This document shows positions 1 to 12,920 of a DNA stretch of 47,500 nucleotides, piece after piece. The notes under the pieces are model-generated. The model was not told the DNA's origin. It saw nothing but the letters and a program-made list of their open reading frames with translations, and searched no databases. Each line of letters starts with the position of its first letter. Position 1 is the first letter of the stretch. Position numbers and translations under genes: made by a program. Origin of the DNA: Glandiceps talaboti. Its lineage: Eukaryota > Hemichordata > Enteropneusta > Spengelidae. The stretch lies in the NCBI RefSeq assembly GCF_964340395.1, contig NC_135563.1, forward strand, positions 2,200,001 through 2,247,500, given 5' to 3'.

Positions 1-3000
1 TCATATTTATTGCAATTACCACAGTTCTAGTATTACTATAGAAGTACTGTTGTATTCATTATGACTTTGTACTCCTCGATAGGTTTGCCTTACATTACAT
101 TGTCACTCTACTCTGCCATAGTAATTTACAATTATTTTCTCACTCACAAAAATGTGTTACCTATTATGCAAATGTATCACCATCATTATTTTTATTTGAC
201 ACAAAGTCTTAACATGTAAGTGTGAATTTCGCTAAGTTTGATATCTGCACGGTTTTATTTTTAAAAACGTCTATATCCATGATGGTCCACGGATTGCAGA
301 GTTTACATTACTCAAGCAATCCAATGAATATCATCAGAAGTGTTGTGTACAACTGGTCGTAGAGGGCGCTCAAACATGTCACTCAAGGTACAATCTATCC
401 TTCAATGTACTTTTTCCGAAACATTTACAAGAAATCCTGGGTTCTTTATTTGTTTATAAGACTCTCTAAGCAGAGATTGAAGGAGGTCTATTTTGAGAAA
501 TCATCAAATAAAGCAAATCTAAAAATGGTACTCAATGATTACTTCAAGCAATTAGTGTTTAAATTTGCCTTACGTGCCGTAAATATGTCTTCAAGTTGAT
601 AAAAATAGGGCACGTATACTGCTCCGCAAACTTTGACACAGAACACTGGAATTCCAAAACAGCAGAGGGTCGTATATATCAAATGATAATAGTATACGAT
701 GTACAGAAATTCTATATAGTTTTACTGCGATCACGTGTCTTAGTGAGAGGGGTGGGGATGTACAAGATATCACCAGGTTTGTTAGTCCGTATAGAATTTT
801 CTCTCGTCACTCAGAGGGTAAGGGTCTAGATTCCGGATTTCTAAATCTGACAAAATAGGGCGAATAATGTATAGTACATTTATGGTTGAATTTAACGGAT
901 TATTGCAACGTTCGTCAGCCTAAATAACCATAGATTGAAATCTAGGTAAGAATTGACGTCCAGATGTGAGAGTATAGGTAGCAGGCGAGTGGACATTTAT
1001 ACACGCACTTCGCAACTTGCAACGACTTTCACATTTTGACAGCCGACATGTTTGAGCATTAAAATAAAGAGTGTATCGAAGAATAGTATGGTGTGGATAG
1101 AGTAATTAGAACTGTTCAATGCGAAAGCTTTTCCTAAAAAAGTATACACATATACAGTTTTTTAAATTTTTAATATATTAGTTGCAATGAGACTGATATT
1201 TGTGAACTTTATTCCCCTCTTGGTATTAGGCATCATGTGACCATTAGACCGCACTGGGTTTGTAGATAAGGTGAAAATCGCAAACAAATAGAATGATGCG
1301 TTTGACGGTTTGTGTCATTTTTCACGGGAAAGAATACCATTTTAGTAGTATTGATAATAAATTAATAATTTTACAAAGTAATTGCTTTAAACATATACAA
1401 GTTGCCGTGTCTGTAATTCACATACTGTAAATGTTGTTTTCTAAAATGCAGCCTCATTCTCGAGTAAATGTATTTATATTTTAGGGTACACATTTTTATT
1501 CATTTTCTTTTAGTAAATGGCAAGTGTGTCCGGCCGTTCTGTTATCAAGCTACATTTCCCACGCTAGTCAGTCTCTGTTTCCCATTGTCATAGTTTCCCA
1601 TAGGCTACTTGCGATAAAGGAAGAACGGTTATCACTTTATGACGTCGATTCAATGGTCGTACTTCAGACTATAAGCACTCTTCTTGTAAAAGACTCTGAT
1701 AAGAGAGAACGCTTAGACTGCAAATTATGGTGCGCGTGACTAGAGCTTCCAAAGTAGACATGAAATTGGTGAAGATAACATGATAATCCACTACAAGTGT
1801 ATAAATTATTTAGTCAAGAAGCATTTAGAAGAATTTTTGTTGTTTCAATGATTTGCCGTGGCCAAGGCGTTGTTTCATAATTATCGCCTTAAGGAACGTC
1901 TTGGATTGGTGTTTTATCTCTGTTATATGTCTTGATTGATTCAAACATAAATATATGAGATAGACACAAACACAGACATAGCCACGGTGACATCGGTAGT
2001 GGGGTTGGGGAAGACAGTGTCATGGAACGGTAGACGGACAAGAAAACACTGAGAAAATCAAAGAGACAAACAAGATAAGAATTGCCCTTTTTTCAAACAT
2101 CATTAAATAAAGAAAGATAAATGTCAGAATTTATGCCGAAATAGCAACAGAAGTGAAAGACAGAAATGAAAACTAAATTCATCATTTGGTCAACCTGTGT
2201 TGTTGAAACACGTGTTCACACAAAGAAACCACTTATGGGACATCGATGTATCACATATGCCCCCTCATAGCTGCGGTTACATGTACCCTATTTTTCACAG
2301 ATCATGATCATCATATTCCAATTACACGCATTTAAACAACATTCAGTCGTGGACCTACATATAGATTTATCGATTATGGTTTCAGTTCAGTCTATTCATA
2401 TCATACGTTTGAATTTATTTGTATACACTTTGTAATTGTCCTTGTGGTTCACCTTGTATTCTACATTTAGTCCAAACGTTGCTGCAATATTGTCATTCTA
2501 TTCCCACCATGTTCACGATTAACAAAATCCATTCAATCTCCTTGGTTGACCTAAACTAAACTCTTCCAAACACGTTGTGAACGACCACCCTGGTGGCTGA
2601 CCGATCGCAATGGACTCCAAGTCTATCTATATTATGAAGTTTAATCATACATAAGATAATCCTGTGATTTGGATAAATCCCTCGACTTAAATTAAATGTA
2701 AACATAATTCTGTGTCCATTCACGAAAAAGGGATTATTTAGGTTCCTTTACATACATACCATATTACAGATTTGTATCTAGTAATGTTAGATACTTATTC
2801 CCGATTTTGATCACATGATGCTAGAGTCATGTTTGAGGTAATTCTCTAATCTTAGCTGAGTTTAGAATAACATAGATGCCAGACACATATTTAGTGAAAT
2901 CACGGCAAAGATTGCCACCCCACAAGCATTGTGTACAAACATGCAAGTGGAGTTAATAGAGTTGGACGAATAACCAGTGTTTGTTTGCTTCACAGTTTCC

Positions 3001-6000
3001 AAATTGAAGGCACTTAAATAGTAGTGAGACTGTTCTGCAATACTTCACGACAACACATAGGCGCCATGTGGACGCAATTGCATCTGTCTCGATGCCGAAA
3101 TGTACTTAAGTAGGCACCAAACAAGATCGAAAGTGGTATATTTGTCAGCCTATAGGAGGCCGTCTTGTAAGAGAAACAGTCACGGAAAGTCGTCGCTGTC
3201 AAACAGTTGGATTTTCCCATGACATCGTCAAACAGAGGCTGGAAAACACCATATGGTTATTTATGTTACAAAATATCAATATTATCTTGACATCTTCGAT
3301 TCCTCCATTTGATAGACTTTTGATTTTTACTTTTAAAATTGACTTACTTTTTTTCTCACATGTTCAAAATGTGTTTGTTGAGACTATAAATGAAATCGTT
3401 GAATCTACCATAGACTAGCCATTTTCACTCAACATGGACAGCTATCATAACTTTAAACAATCTATGGTCATTGACGTTAGTAAGGCAGGAGATTTTATGT
3501 GGAAAGAAAGGTGAAAGCCTATAGTTTATTTGGATAAATAATTAGAAATATATGTCTTCAGAAAACAACACGTTACTGTCTATTACTACGCTGCTGTATC
3601 GAAAACCGGACCGCAAACAGATAGTTTCTACTCGTTGTTAGACATGTCTTCCATTCTTAGATTCAAACACACAATTATCCGATGTGGTATGTCCAGGATA
3701 TGATGAAGAAAACAATATAGAAAAAATTACTCAAAAATTGACTCAAAAATAGTTAGGAAAACATTAGCACTCGTCAATTTGGTTTAGAAATAAGCGTCTC
3801 AGGTTTTTTATCTCCAATTATCTAAACCACATGTAGCAAGGAATGGTTGTTACTCATTGTGTTAGCTGTAGACATCCAATGTGTTTTCACCATTGTGTAA
3901 GTCACGGAAAAAGACGACATGAAACGGTTATTATTGTCGTGCTTAAAACTCTAGCAGACAAACATACTCAAAACGATCGGCACTCTTGAAATGAATGAAG
4001 AACGAAGAGATGGGCCCTTGAAGCTGGAGAGTAGTGAGCAAGTGTTCAAATTAGCGAGTAATATACAAGGACTGAATGAACTCCACGAGTCAAGTAGTAC
4101 TCAACGTAACGACTTTTCATCGTCATTACAAGTCAAGTGTTTTTCAAGATCGACGCACAGATTCCCCTTTAATAGTTTCGTCTTGTGGGTGGAGACAATG
4201 AAAGCAAAACTACACACAACGTGCAGCCAGACACCAGATGATTGATCATCTAACAACACTCAGTCTACATTTTCTTTTTAATTTCCCTTTTGTTTGGATT
4301 ATTTCTAGTTAATTCAAATTGTTAGGACATTTCATTTGTTAGTAAGTCTTTTAAAACACCATGTTTAAGAGTTCTTTGCAATCACACGGATGTTAGGAAT
4401 TTATTCTCTCAGCCGGTCGTTAATGGTTGCCTTTGTAGTACATTCAAACTACATTCATCGGCAAAATTCGCCAAGTCTCTATTCTGTGTCACTTTGTCTG
4501 TTTTCTCCAGACTTTCTTTCCTTACCATCCAATACCTATACGATATACCAACACTACGCTGTATAACAAATATGTCATAGTCTAGCTGGCTAAATCATAT
4601 ACATATACACTTATTATCGCAAATACACATAACTTTAGTACTATTTATTTTTCACCTATTTCATTGGTCATTCATGTTATTTATAGATTTTGCACACTAT
4701 ATTGTTCATACATTATCGTCGTCAAATTTGGAGAAAACGTGTAAATAAACAACTTCCCTAAATTAATAATAATAGTAGTAAGTCTTTCAAATAATGAATG
4801 ATACTCCTGTAAATGATTTGTAAGTCTTTATATACATGTAGTAGTGTTTAACAATTCTTTACTTTTAGTATCTTTTAATTTGAAAAGCCTTTTTTTCGGT
4901 TTCACTATTCCTGTTCTAATTCTCCTTACCCTTTTCAACATGAAATCAAACCATATTTAACTAACACTAGCTGAAATTGAAACGTTTTTGAAATTGTTTT
5001 GTTAGATCTAATGAATTCCTCGTACACTATCGTACATCCTGAACAGTAATGAATCACCTATGGGTACATATAGTTGTGTAGTTGTACACAAAATATATGG
5101 TTACCTTACAATACATCATTTGTGGGACGGCACCCATATATTATCACCCAAGCAATCTCGAATCGACACATAAGTGCAATGTGTAATTATTGGTATTTTA
5201 ACAATTTTCAGTGGATAAATGTTTGTTGTCTGATCGTCAAAATAATACCTCAGTTAAAGCTTGTACAGTTTTAAATCAATTTGTATTCTTTCTTATGGAC
5301 TTTGACAATCAAGGCATTAACCAGTGTACATTCAAACTGAGTGAATTTCCTGAACGAATTTGATAACGTAATCACTGGAAATGATTCTGTGGCAGTATTG
5401 TGAATGTCAAAAAGAGCCCAAGGTCTGTTGAGTATAAATTCTAAATGCTAAAGTTGAAATACGTAAACAGATATATACGTTGTGTGGTACAAGTGTTGAG
5501 AAATTCTCGTACACCACCATCACAATAATCCCAGGGCGTTATTCTGATTGACAACACGTATATCGTCGTCTGTGTGGTCCGAATTTTTTCTACAATTATT
5601 ACAGAATAAGTTTTCTTTGGTCGGTATATATCGTTTGTGATCGAGCCTAACTTCAGTCGTGATTTGGTCCCGTGGGTCGCTCAAAATGCTTTTTGAAACT
5701 CGCAGACACTATTAAAGCTCAGAATTTCATCGAAAGTTTGTTCAGTGTTGTGTCTAACGCTGGCCAAATATTTGTTTTATGTGATACACTCGATCAAGAG
5801 TATTCTTTCAAAAACAACTCACATCAGACAAGGTTGTTGGGTAAGTGGCAACTTAATCCCTGACTTGTTTAAAGTTGCTTTTCAAATTGAGACCGCGGGC
5901 CACAGATCTTGTTAGAAGTAACGAAGAGATGAGACCTGACTAGTTCTACTTTTGCCTCCATTTATTTATTCTAAATGGATAAACTCTAGATAGGAATATC

Positions 6001-8260
6001 TGACGAATTCAAAAAACTCCAAATTAAAATTTGGCAAGAAGGTTTCCATTCTTATCCCGCAGACATGTGTACGACGTACAAGGAGAAAAGCTGCCGTGTG
6101 ACGTCAGGCGTTGCCATGACTACCAACAAACACAAATATTAAGATAACTGTCTTTTAAGGATAATGTCTAATGATTATCGCCAAAGTATATTTCAATTGA
6201 GTATATTCCAGACTTTGTATGTGTGTGCGGTACAAAGGAAGAAATTAGAAAGAAATTCAAATCATCTAGGGAGAATGAAGTCTTACTACACAACATTCAT
6301 AAAATCATCGTTGTAAGAATTGTGGCACACAACAGTTACTTTTACTTACTCTTAGTCCTTATTGACCTTTGACCCTCTGATCATTATCGTTGATCTTTGA
6401 CCGTTGGTCGTTATCTGGGTGTAATTTTCTTACTAACAAGAAATCTACCTTACAACGTTAGTAATTACATTCAGGGAGGTATCATATTGTGATGAGTTCA
6501 ACTGCTCGAGCTCAGTTTCAATGGATTTCACCAACAAGTGACAATCATACTATCAGATCTTTCTGTTTGTGAGTTTTAACATTTTGACCAAAAAAATCAT
6601 ATTTAAACCTGTGAGATCAAGAAATCGTCAGTCCTAGAACTGGATTACCGATTAAATCAAATCGTTAAAAGTTATAAAAATCGAGATTCACATTAGGCCT
6701 AACCAAAAAATACGATTACGCTCAATTTTAGAATAGGTGGGGTAGGTAGATTTTTTTTTAGTTTATTATATTTTTTCATATGTGAGTGTCTAGTTCAGGT
6801 TTTCCATTGTTTTCCAAATGGTCTCCGTGTTGTTTATTTCTTCCTATTAGATGTACAGCCATTACAGATTGGAAGAATAGTTTTATTTTGTTATTATTTT
6901 TTTTCGAAAAAAGTTTAGGGTCGGCAGTGAAAAGCTGGGTGGGGTCGGGAGACCAGGACCAAACAATTGATCTTTTTAGGTCTTATACTGCAGCTGCAAT
7001 AGTTTGATCGCATTTGAGTCAAATAGCTTATAACTTCAGTTTGTAACATATTACTGAATAAATGTTATGTTTCAATACAATAAAATCACTATTGACTGAA
7101 ATATTACACGACTGTTGTAGGCGTGTGTAACATGGTTAAAGGCAGTGCGAGTGTCTACGTGTAGCTTCAAAATACCTTGAATGTTAAGATATGAAAATAG
7201 ATTCGGAATGGTTTCCTGGTAAAGATATTATTATAACAGCTATAAGTTATTTAATACCTAAAATTTGCTATTTTCTATTGAGTCAGTGCACAGACAATCT
7301 AGTTAGTTGTCTGTGGTTAGTGACAGCAGGTCGATGAAACAAATTCTTTGGTATATTTGCAAATTTCACATAGTGTTTAAAACAAAAACTATTTCGTGGT
7401 TACATCCCAGCCTTAATTTCATTTGTTTTATGTCCCTGAAAAACATGTACAATTTAACTGTCAGGATGTGCATAGCATTTCGATAAGATCTTCTACACGT
7501 TCTGTTCAGCTATCGTTAATGTTGGAAAGAGAGTCATAAGATTAGTTGTCTAGAACCTAGTTATGTCCACCCTCAATTCCTCGTATAGTCTCTGAATTTA
7601 GCCATGTTAAAATCTGGTTATACTGTTTAGCATTGAGTAATTTGGGTATATGAACACTAGGGTATGTATTTAAAGGAAGTATCATAAAGTATTGACTAAA
7701 GTAAGCGAATATGTTGGTAAAAAATAAATACGAAAATATAAGTAATAGTTGTCAATGAAAATAAGGCCAAATAAGACCAAAGGAAAGTATACATTCCATA
7801 GTAATAAAGTAATTCTGACTTGGACAGAAACACGATATACTTTTAGCTATTTTATTTATAAACCATATTATTTAAACCAGTGATAACTAGAATGACTCTA
7901 AATATAAAGTCTGAAGTCATTGCGATTACTTTAAATCCAGGAATCGCTACTATACGGTTGGTTGTTTAAAAAGACGGACCAACAGAACAGACTTCGATTC
8001 TATACCAAGGAATGTAAATAAAATAAAAATAGCATTGAGACACCAAAACACCGGGACCTAGAAATAACAAATCTGGAAACAAATACACACTTTTAAAACT
8101 ATAGAGTACAAAGAGCAGGTCACATTTGCCTTGATGTTAAACAGAAAAAAAGAGAGAAAAGCTTCCATTTGTAACATTAGATTAGGAATGGACTGTCGCC
8201 TAATTCCACTCGTGGTGTGTGAGCTGTAGATTATTCAATTACTAGCTTTTTGTATTCTTT
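1..8260. other. Intergenic, no recognisable gene
   Basis: AT-rich, low-repeat DNA. The longest ATG frame is 84 codons (3991-4245) and has no recognisable motif. An open stretch at 5663-5841 ends at a good donor (GG|GTAAGT) but has a stop just upstream and no acceptor in frame. I saw no RNA gene and no transposon motif. Confidence 0.6.
6099..6106. promoter_or_regulatory. Perfect CRE-type palindrome
   Basis: TGACGTCA, the CREB/ATF core. Two others are at 37131-37138 and 41065-41072. No gene is seen near this one, so it may well be chance. Confidence 0.15.
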
Positions 8261-9055
8261 AAAATCTAGATAACAGGAAATATAGTACCAAAATAATTGG
8301 AAAGACAGTATCAAATCTAGATAATAGGAAATACAGTATCAAATCTAGATAATAGGAAATACAGTATCAAATCTAGATAATAGGAAATACAGTATTAAAT
8401 CTAGATAATAGGAAATACAGTATTAAATCTAGATAATAGGAAATACAGTATTAAATCTAGATAATAGGAAATACAGTATTAAATCTAGATAATAGGAAAT
8501 ACAGTATCAAATCTAGATAATAGGAAATACAGTATTAAATCTAGATAATAGGAAATACAGTATCAAATCTAGATAATAGGAAATACAGTATCAAATCTAG
8601 ATAATAGGAAATACAGTATCAAATCTAGATAATAGGAAATACAGTATTAAATCTAGATAATAGGAAATACAGTATCAAATCTAGATAATAGGAAATACAG
8701 TATCAAATCTAGATAATAGGAAATACAGTATTAAATCTAGATAATAGGAAATACAGTATTAAATCTAGATAATAGGAAATACAGTATTAAATCTAGATAA
8801 TAGGAAATACAGTATCAAATCTAGATAATAGGAAATACAGTATTAAATCTAGATAATAGGAAATACAGTATCAAATCTAGATAATAGGAAATACAGTATT
8901 AAATCTAGATAATAGGAAATACAGTATCAAATCTAGATAATAGGAAATACAGTATCAAATCTAATAATAGCAAACAAAGTCACCAAATCTAAATAATATG
9001 AAACATTGTCACCAAATGTAAAAATAGCAAATACAGCACCAAATCTAAAAAAACA
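8261..9055. repeat. 28-bp minisatellite array (about 23 near-identical copies plus decayed ends)
   Basis: The unit is 28 bp, beginning ATCTAGATAATAGGAAATAC and ending AGTAT(C/T)AA. About 23 copies run almost without change from about 8316 to 8960. A C/T change near the end of the unit is the main variant. Diverged copies flank both sides (8261-8315 and 8961-9055). There are no unique spacers, so it is not CRISPR-like. Each unit carries CTAGATAA, a GATA-factor-type core. Confidence 0.95.
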
Positions 9056-9335
9056 GACAGCTGTAATGCACCCTTCGTACATATCATCTCCCAAATATGT
9101 TTACCAGATAAGTGTATGAATATGAGGTTATGAACAAAAGCAACTGTTCTCGGTCATTCGCAAATAACCTTCATTTTAAGTATACCATGGCAATTCTACC
9201 CTATCAATATGATATGACAACATTGGGTGTTATATTTACAACGTATGAGCAGTATATTCTATATCATGTCTTCTGTTCAGATAATTACTTTCTATCACGG
9301 CATGTATTGATTTTCCTCGCATATCATAACATATG

Positions 9336-9481
9336 TTATGTATGTATGTATGTATGTATGTATGTATGTATGTATGTATGTATGTATGTATGTGTGTGTG
9401 TATGTATGTGTGTATGTATGTATGTATGTATGTATGTATGTATGTATGTATGGATGGATGGATGGATGGATGGATGGATGT
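9336..9481. repeat. Compound microsatellite (TATG)n / (ATGG)n
   Basis: TATG repeats from 9336, with a few TGTG interruptions near 9390-9415, pass into about eight ATGG repeats from 9450. Both strands are open through it, which explains the spurious frames around 9112-9501. Confidence 0.95.
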
Positions 9482-9822
9482 TATCAACTGTGACTGGTTA
9501 AAACTATAATCTTATATATAGTTTAGTTTTTACTGTGAATAGAACATTTTCATTCAATAATACTATAGTGGATTTTTTGCAAATAAGTAATCATAAGAAA
9601 GCTGATAACTGTAATCAAAATACAAATAAAAATATCATTCGTCCATTCATTCATTCATAATCCAAATGTCATAAATACATACTTTTATATCTTCAAATTG
9701 ATTCATTTAGAGGATGTTATTGCACTGACTGACTGCTCAGAATCACTTGAATCTGTGTAAGTCTCAAGATATATGTTAACATAACAACACTTTGATGACA
9801 AGTGATAACTAGAAACTATACA
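9482..9822. other. Intergenic, nothing recognised
   Basis: AT-rich; it holds only a short run of four ATTC repeats near 9642-9657. Confidence 0.6.
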
Positions 9823-10190
9823 AATACAACTGCAGACATCGGACCGTGGACGAACGGAATCTGTTAGAAACAGACAAAGTAAACAACTGATTTGGAGTAA
9901 CAACACTTGGCACAGCGTGTTGGAAGTTCAAACACTTATATTACATTTTGTCATTTGATAAGAATGGCTGTATGACCATTTTACGTAATAGTTCACGTTC
10001 ACAAACAAAGAAGATATTCCCTGGTATTTCCTGTACACATAAAAAGGTCATAAAACTGTTCTTATCAAACCATGGTGTGTGTAATACAATAATACAAGTA
10101 TCTCTGTTTCAACATGCTAAGTCCATTTGTTTACTTTGCATGTTGGCAACAGGTTCCGTTCATCTACGGTGTGATGTATGCAGTTGTAAT
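9823..10190. repeat. Imperfect inverted repeat with 221-bp spacer
   Basis: The arm 9823-9895, read on the - strand, aligns with 10117-10190 read on the + strand. Over the best 62 bases I count 11 mismatches (about 82% identity), with shared blocks TTGTTTACTTTG, TTCCGTTC and TGCAGTTGTA. The spacer (9896-10116) has no recognisable gene. It could be a fold-back element or two copies of a dispersed repeat inserted in opposite orientation. Confidence 0.7.
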
Positions 10191-10972
10191 TAAAATGAAT
10201 GTAACGGCATGGACAATTTCATACCTGTAATATTTTGAAGGCAGATATATAATATTGTAAACAGTTGCAGCAACTGATATGCTCCAACCATAAAGGGTTT
10301 ACTACTAAGTGACGTAATAAGTATTTTAATTGGTTTAAGTCATTTAAGACTTGGATAACACTCGCATCATACATTGCACAAAAATATACATTTCTAACAA
10401 AAGTTAATATGTATTATTTTCTTTAATGATCTTACATTCTCATGGTTGTACAACTTTACATGTTTATCGTTCAATCTGATATTAGCAGGATTTGTTTTAC
10501 ATAAAACGGGTAAAATGAAACGCAAAATGTCTTGCAATTTTTCCTTTAATTTGTATTTTGTAAATTTGCGTTAATTTACTGTACGGTGCAAGAATATATA
10601 GTTAAAGATTAATAATATCCTCACAATTTGTTGTCCAGTATCATGAAATGAATAAACAGAGTCGTTAGAAGACTTGATGGAATTCTTACGCGCCAACAAT
10701 GCACCTACCGAAAAGTAAGACTTGACGTCTGTAATAATATGTCTAGCCCGTTTGCAGACAAATAGGTTTAAGAACAAGAAATTCGAGCCCAACCCCACAA
10801 CAGGTCCGAAATTGAGAACTCTGGCTGAAAATATTGAAGCGACTTGACCCTTAGACGCATTGGGGTGGAGCATACTATGACTGACCATCATCAAGTCAAG
10901 CATCGGTTGGCATAGCTAAACGTTTACGGAGAAAGCCGACCATTTCACGACTAGTACACGGACGGACTTAGC
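10191..10972. other. Intergenic before the candidate exon
   Basis: A - strand frame of 110 codons (10571-10903) resembles nothing I know and has no splice or start support. The last 60 bases could be the 5' UTR of the candidate exon at 10973. Confidence 0.5.
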
Positions 10973-11071
10973 ATGGAACATATTGATCTGGAAGTACCGT
11001 ACTCAAACGACGTCAAATTAATGATGCAGGCTAATGAGCATGTCCATTATCGAAGTCAAGTTTTTCGACAG
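10973..11071 (+). CDS. Possible first coding exon of an unrecognised small gene
   Basis: ATG 10973 has a strong start context (A at -3, G at +4), with an in-frame stop TAG at 10952-10954 just upstream. The frame runs 33 codons (MEHIDLEVPYSND... to ...VHYRSQVFRQ) and meets a strong donor CAG|GTAAGC at 11071/11072, phase 0. Base composition is more balanced than the neighbourhood. The only in-phase continuation I found is 33272-33358, which would make a 61-residue protein across an intron of 22.2 kb that holds the large satellite arrays. I do not recognise the peptide. It could equally be a chance open stretch or the start of a longer protein whose other exons I missed. Confidence 0.25.
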
Positions 11072-12539
11072 GTAAGCGTAATATTTTGAATATATGTGTA
11101 TTGTATTGATTTGTACGTTTAAAAGATTCTCGCCATGCATAATATGATTGTCTAGGGAAATTAAAAGTATGCACTGTAGCCACTGAACTATTTCTTGGTT
11201 ATATTGAGTATAAATTTTGTATTACAATGTTTCGGACACATTTACGTCAATTTCAGTTATTGGCGATGTAGAAGTAAAATCCGTGATACGTATAGTCATG
11301 TGACTATTGAGCCCCTTGTCTTCAATGGTTTATGGTAACAGATTAGACTGTTGAACTATTTGTGATTACATTTCGAACGATTTAGTATTTTGTAGAAGCT
11401 GTCTCAGTATTGTTACAATGAATATTTCTTATTTGCTGAGTACATGCACTTTTTTCGACATTGACTCTACCTATTTGATGATTCGTCTACCAGAAACGGG
11501 GATTCAATTTGTTATGAACAAAGTAAATATAAATGTATATGTAGCCATCTTGAATTCTTGAACTAAACAACAGCAAATGGTAATGTAACATATAAATAAA
11601 GATATCTCCTTTTGGTTTCTAAAATAAATTTGACACGTAACAGCAAGTAATGAAGGGCAACAATTGTATTCAGTACTTCGAACTTGAAGTGATTGTACAG
11701 CACATTCAAGATCGAGCTCAGCAATCAACTTGTACTTTATAGTCAACTGAAAATTATATATATCCATTAAAAAAACCTCACATAATTGTATGAATATCTC
11801 TGTTTGTTGCTGAGTCATTTAACTTTCTGGACTGGAGTGGCTATAAGGTACACAAGTTACAAATTGTCATCTATATTTGGTGTCACCGAGGTCACTTTTA
11901 TACTTACATCGATACCATGTGTGTTGTTGCACTGAATTTCCAATTAGGTGGTTTTAAATAGGTAGTCTTGATATAACATTTATCGTCCACGCTACGTTAT
12001 ACCATACTATAGTAACACCATTCGACAAAGAGTTACTGCCTCAAAAGCTTAAATCCGTTCATATTATAAGGCACTGCTTGAATATTTTCATAAACTTGAA
12101 GACATAATGCCAGGAATGTTGAGCACTTTCATAAAGAGTTAATAATGTCCAAACGAGTTGAGTATTATCATAACAGAACGATTTTAGGAAGTGGGAAATT
12201 CAGTGTGAACACTTCAGCTTTGATCAAATTATCTTGAGAAATTGGTGAATGGTGAAAATGACATAATGCATGTGCAGTTGGTACGTTTTATTTCCATGTC
12301 TGCACGGCCATATTGTTAATTCACAATAGTATTTGACTAGCATGGTACCAAAACAAATACAATCGCCGTCAATCAATTTTTAACGATCTATTCCACTCAT
12401 CACCATGTTTTTTCTCAAAATTTTCAATTTTGAATATCTCGATGAACATTCCATGATAACACCTCATGTTTTATATATATGACCATTTATAGTTTGGGGT
12501 TACAACTCTCATACCATGGAGTAGAGTGGTTTGCTTTAA
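11072..12539. other. Intergenic (or intronic), nothing recognised
   Basis: AT-rich unique sequence following the donor at 11072. A 104-codon - strand frame at 11504-11818 has no recognisable motif. Confidence 0.5.
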
Positions 12540-12684
12540 TGGTATGGAGAGCAATTGGAACCCGGAGTGAATGATTTAGAATTATGGAAGTCAATGATTT
12601 GGTATCATGGGAGTAAATCATTTGGATTTATGAGTGTAAATTATTTGGAATCATGGAAGTGAATGATTTGGAATGAGTTTAGAT
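12540..12684. repeat. Short diverged 23-bp tandem repeat
   Basis: About five copies of a 23-bp unit (consensus like AATGATTTGGAATCATGGAAG) run from 12570 to 12684, with a more decayed copy before. It lies about 240 bp left of the giant 28-bp array but the units are not obviously related. Confidence 0.7.
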
Positions 12685-12920
12685 GGGAATGGAGTCATTA
12701 ACAAAAAGAGTAAATTTGAATGGAGTACAGAGTAACTGGAATAAATGGGAATATGTGTAAATAGTAATATGAGTAACCTTAAGTCGGAATTCGGCTAAAG
12801 TAAATGATCTTAGCAAAAGGAAGGAATAAATGTGAAGGCGTGTGAATGGTAATCGGGACAATTAGGAATTACAGTAAATAATATATCCAGGTTAATACCA
12901 GGTGATCTCCTGCTATCTCG

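Noticed and set aside
3991-4245. 84-codon ATG frame
   Set aside because: Hydrophilic and partly protein-like, but with no known motif and no convincing donor or neighbouring exon.
5663-5841. Open stretch ending at a GG|GTAAGT donor
   Set aside because: A stop lies directly upstream (5660-5662), no acceptor opens the frame, and the peptide is not recognised.
9112-9501. 129-codon + frame and overlapping - frame
   Set aside because: Over a third of it is translated TATG/ATGG microsatellite.
10571-10903. 110-codon - strand frame
   Set aside because: No recognisable domain, no splice or promoter support, and it lies opposite the region before the candidate exon at 10973.
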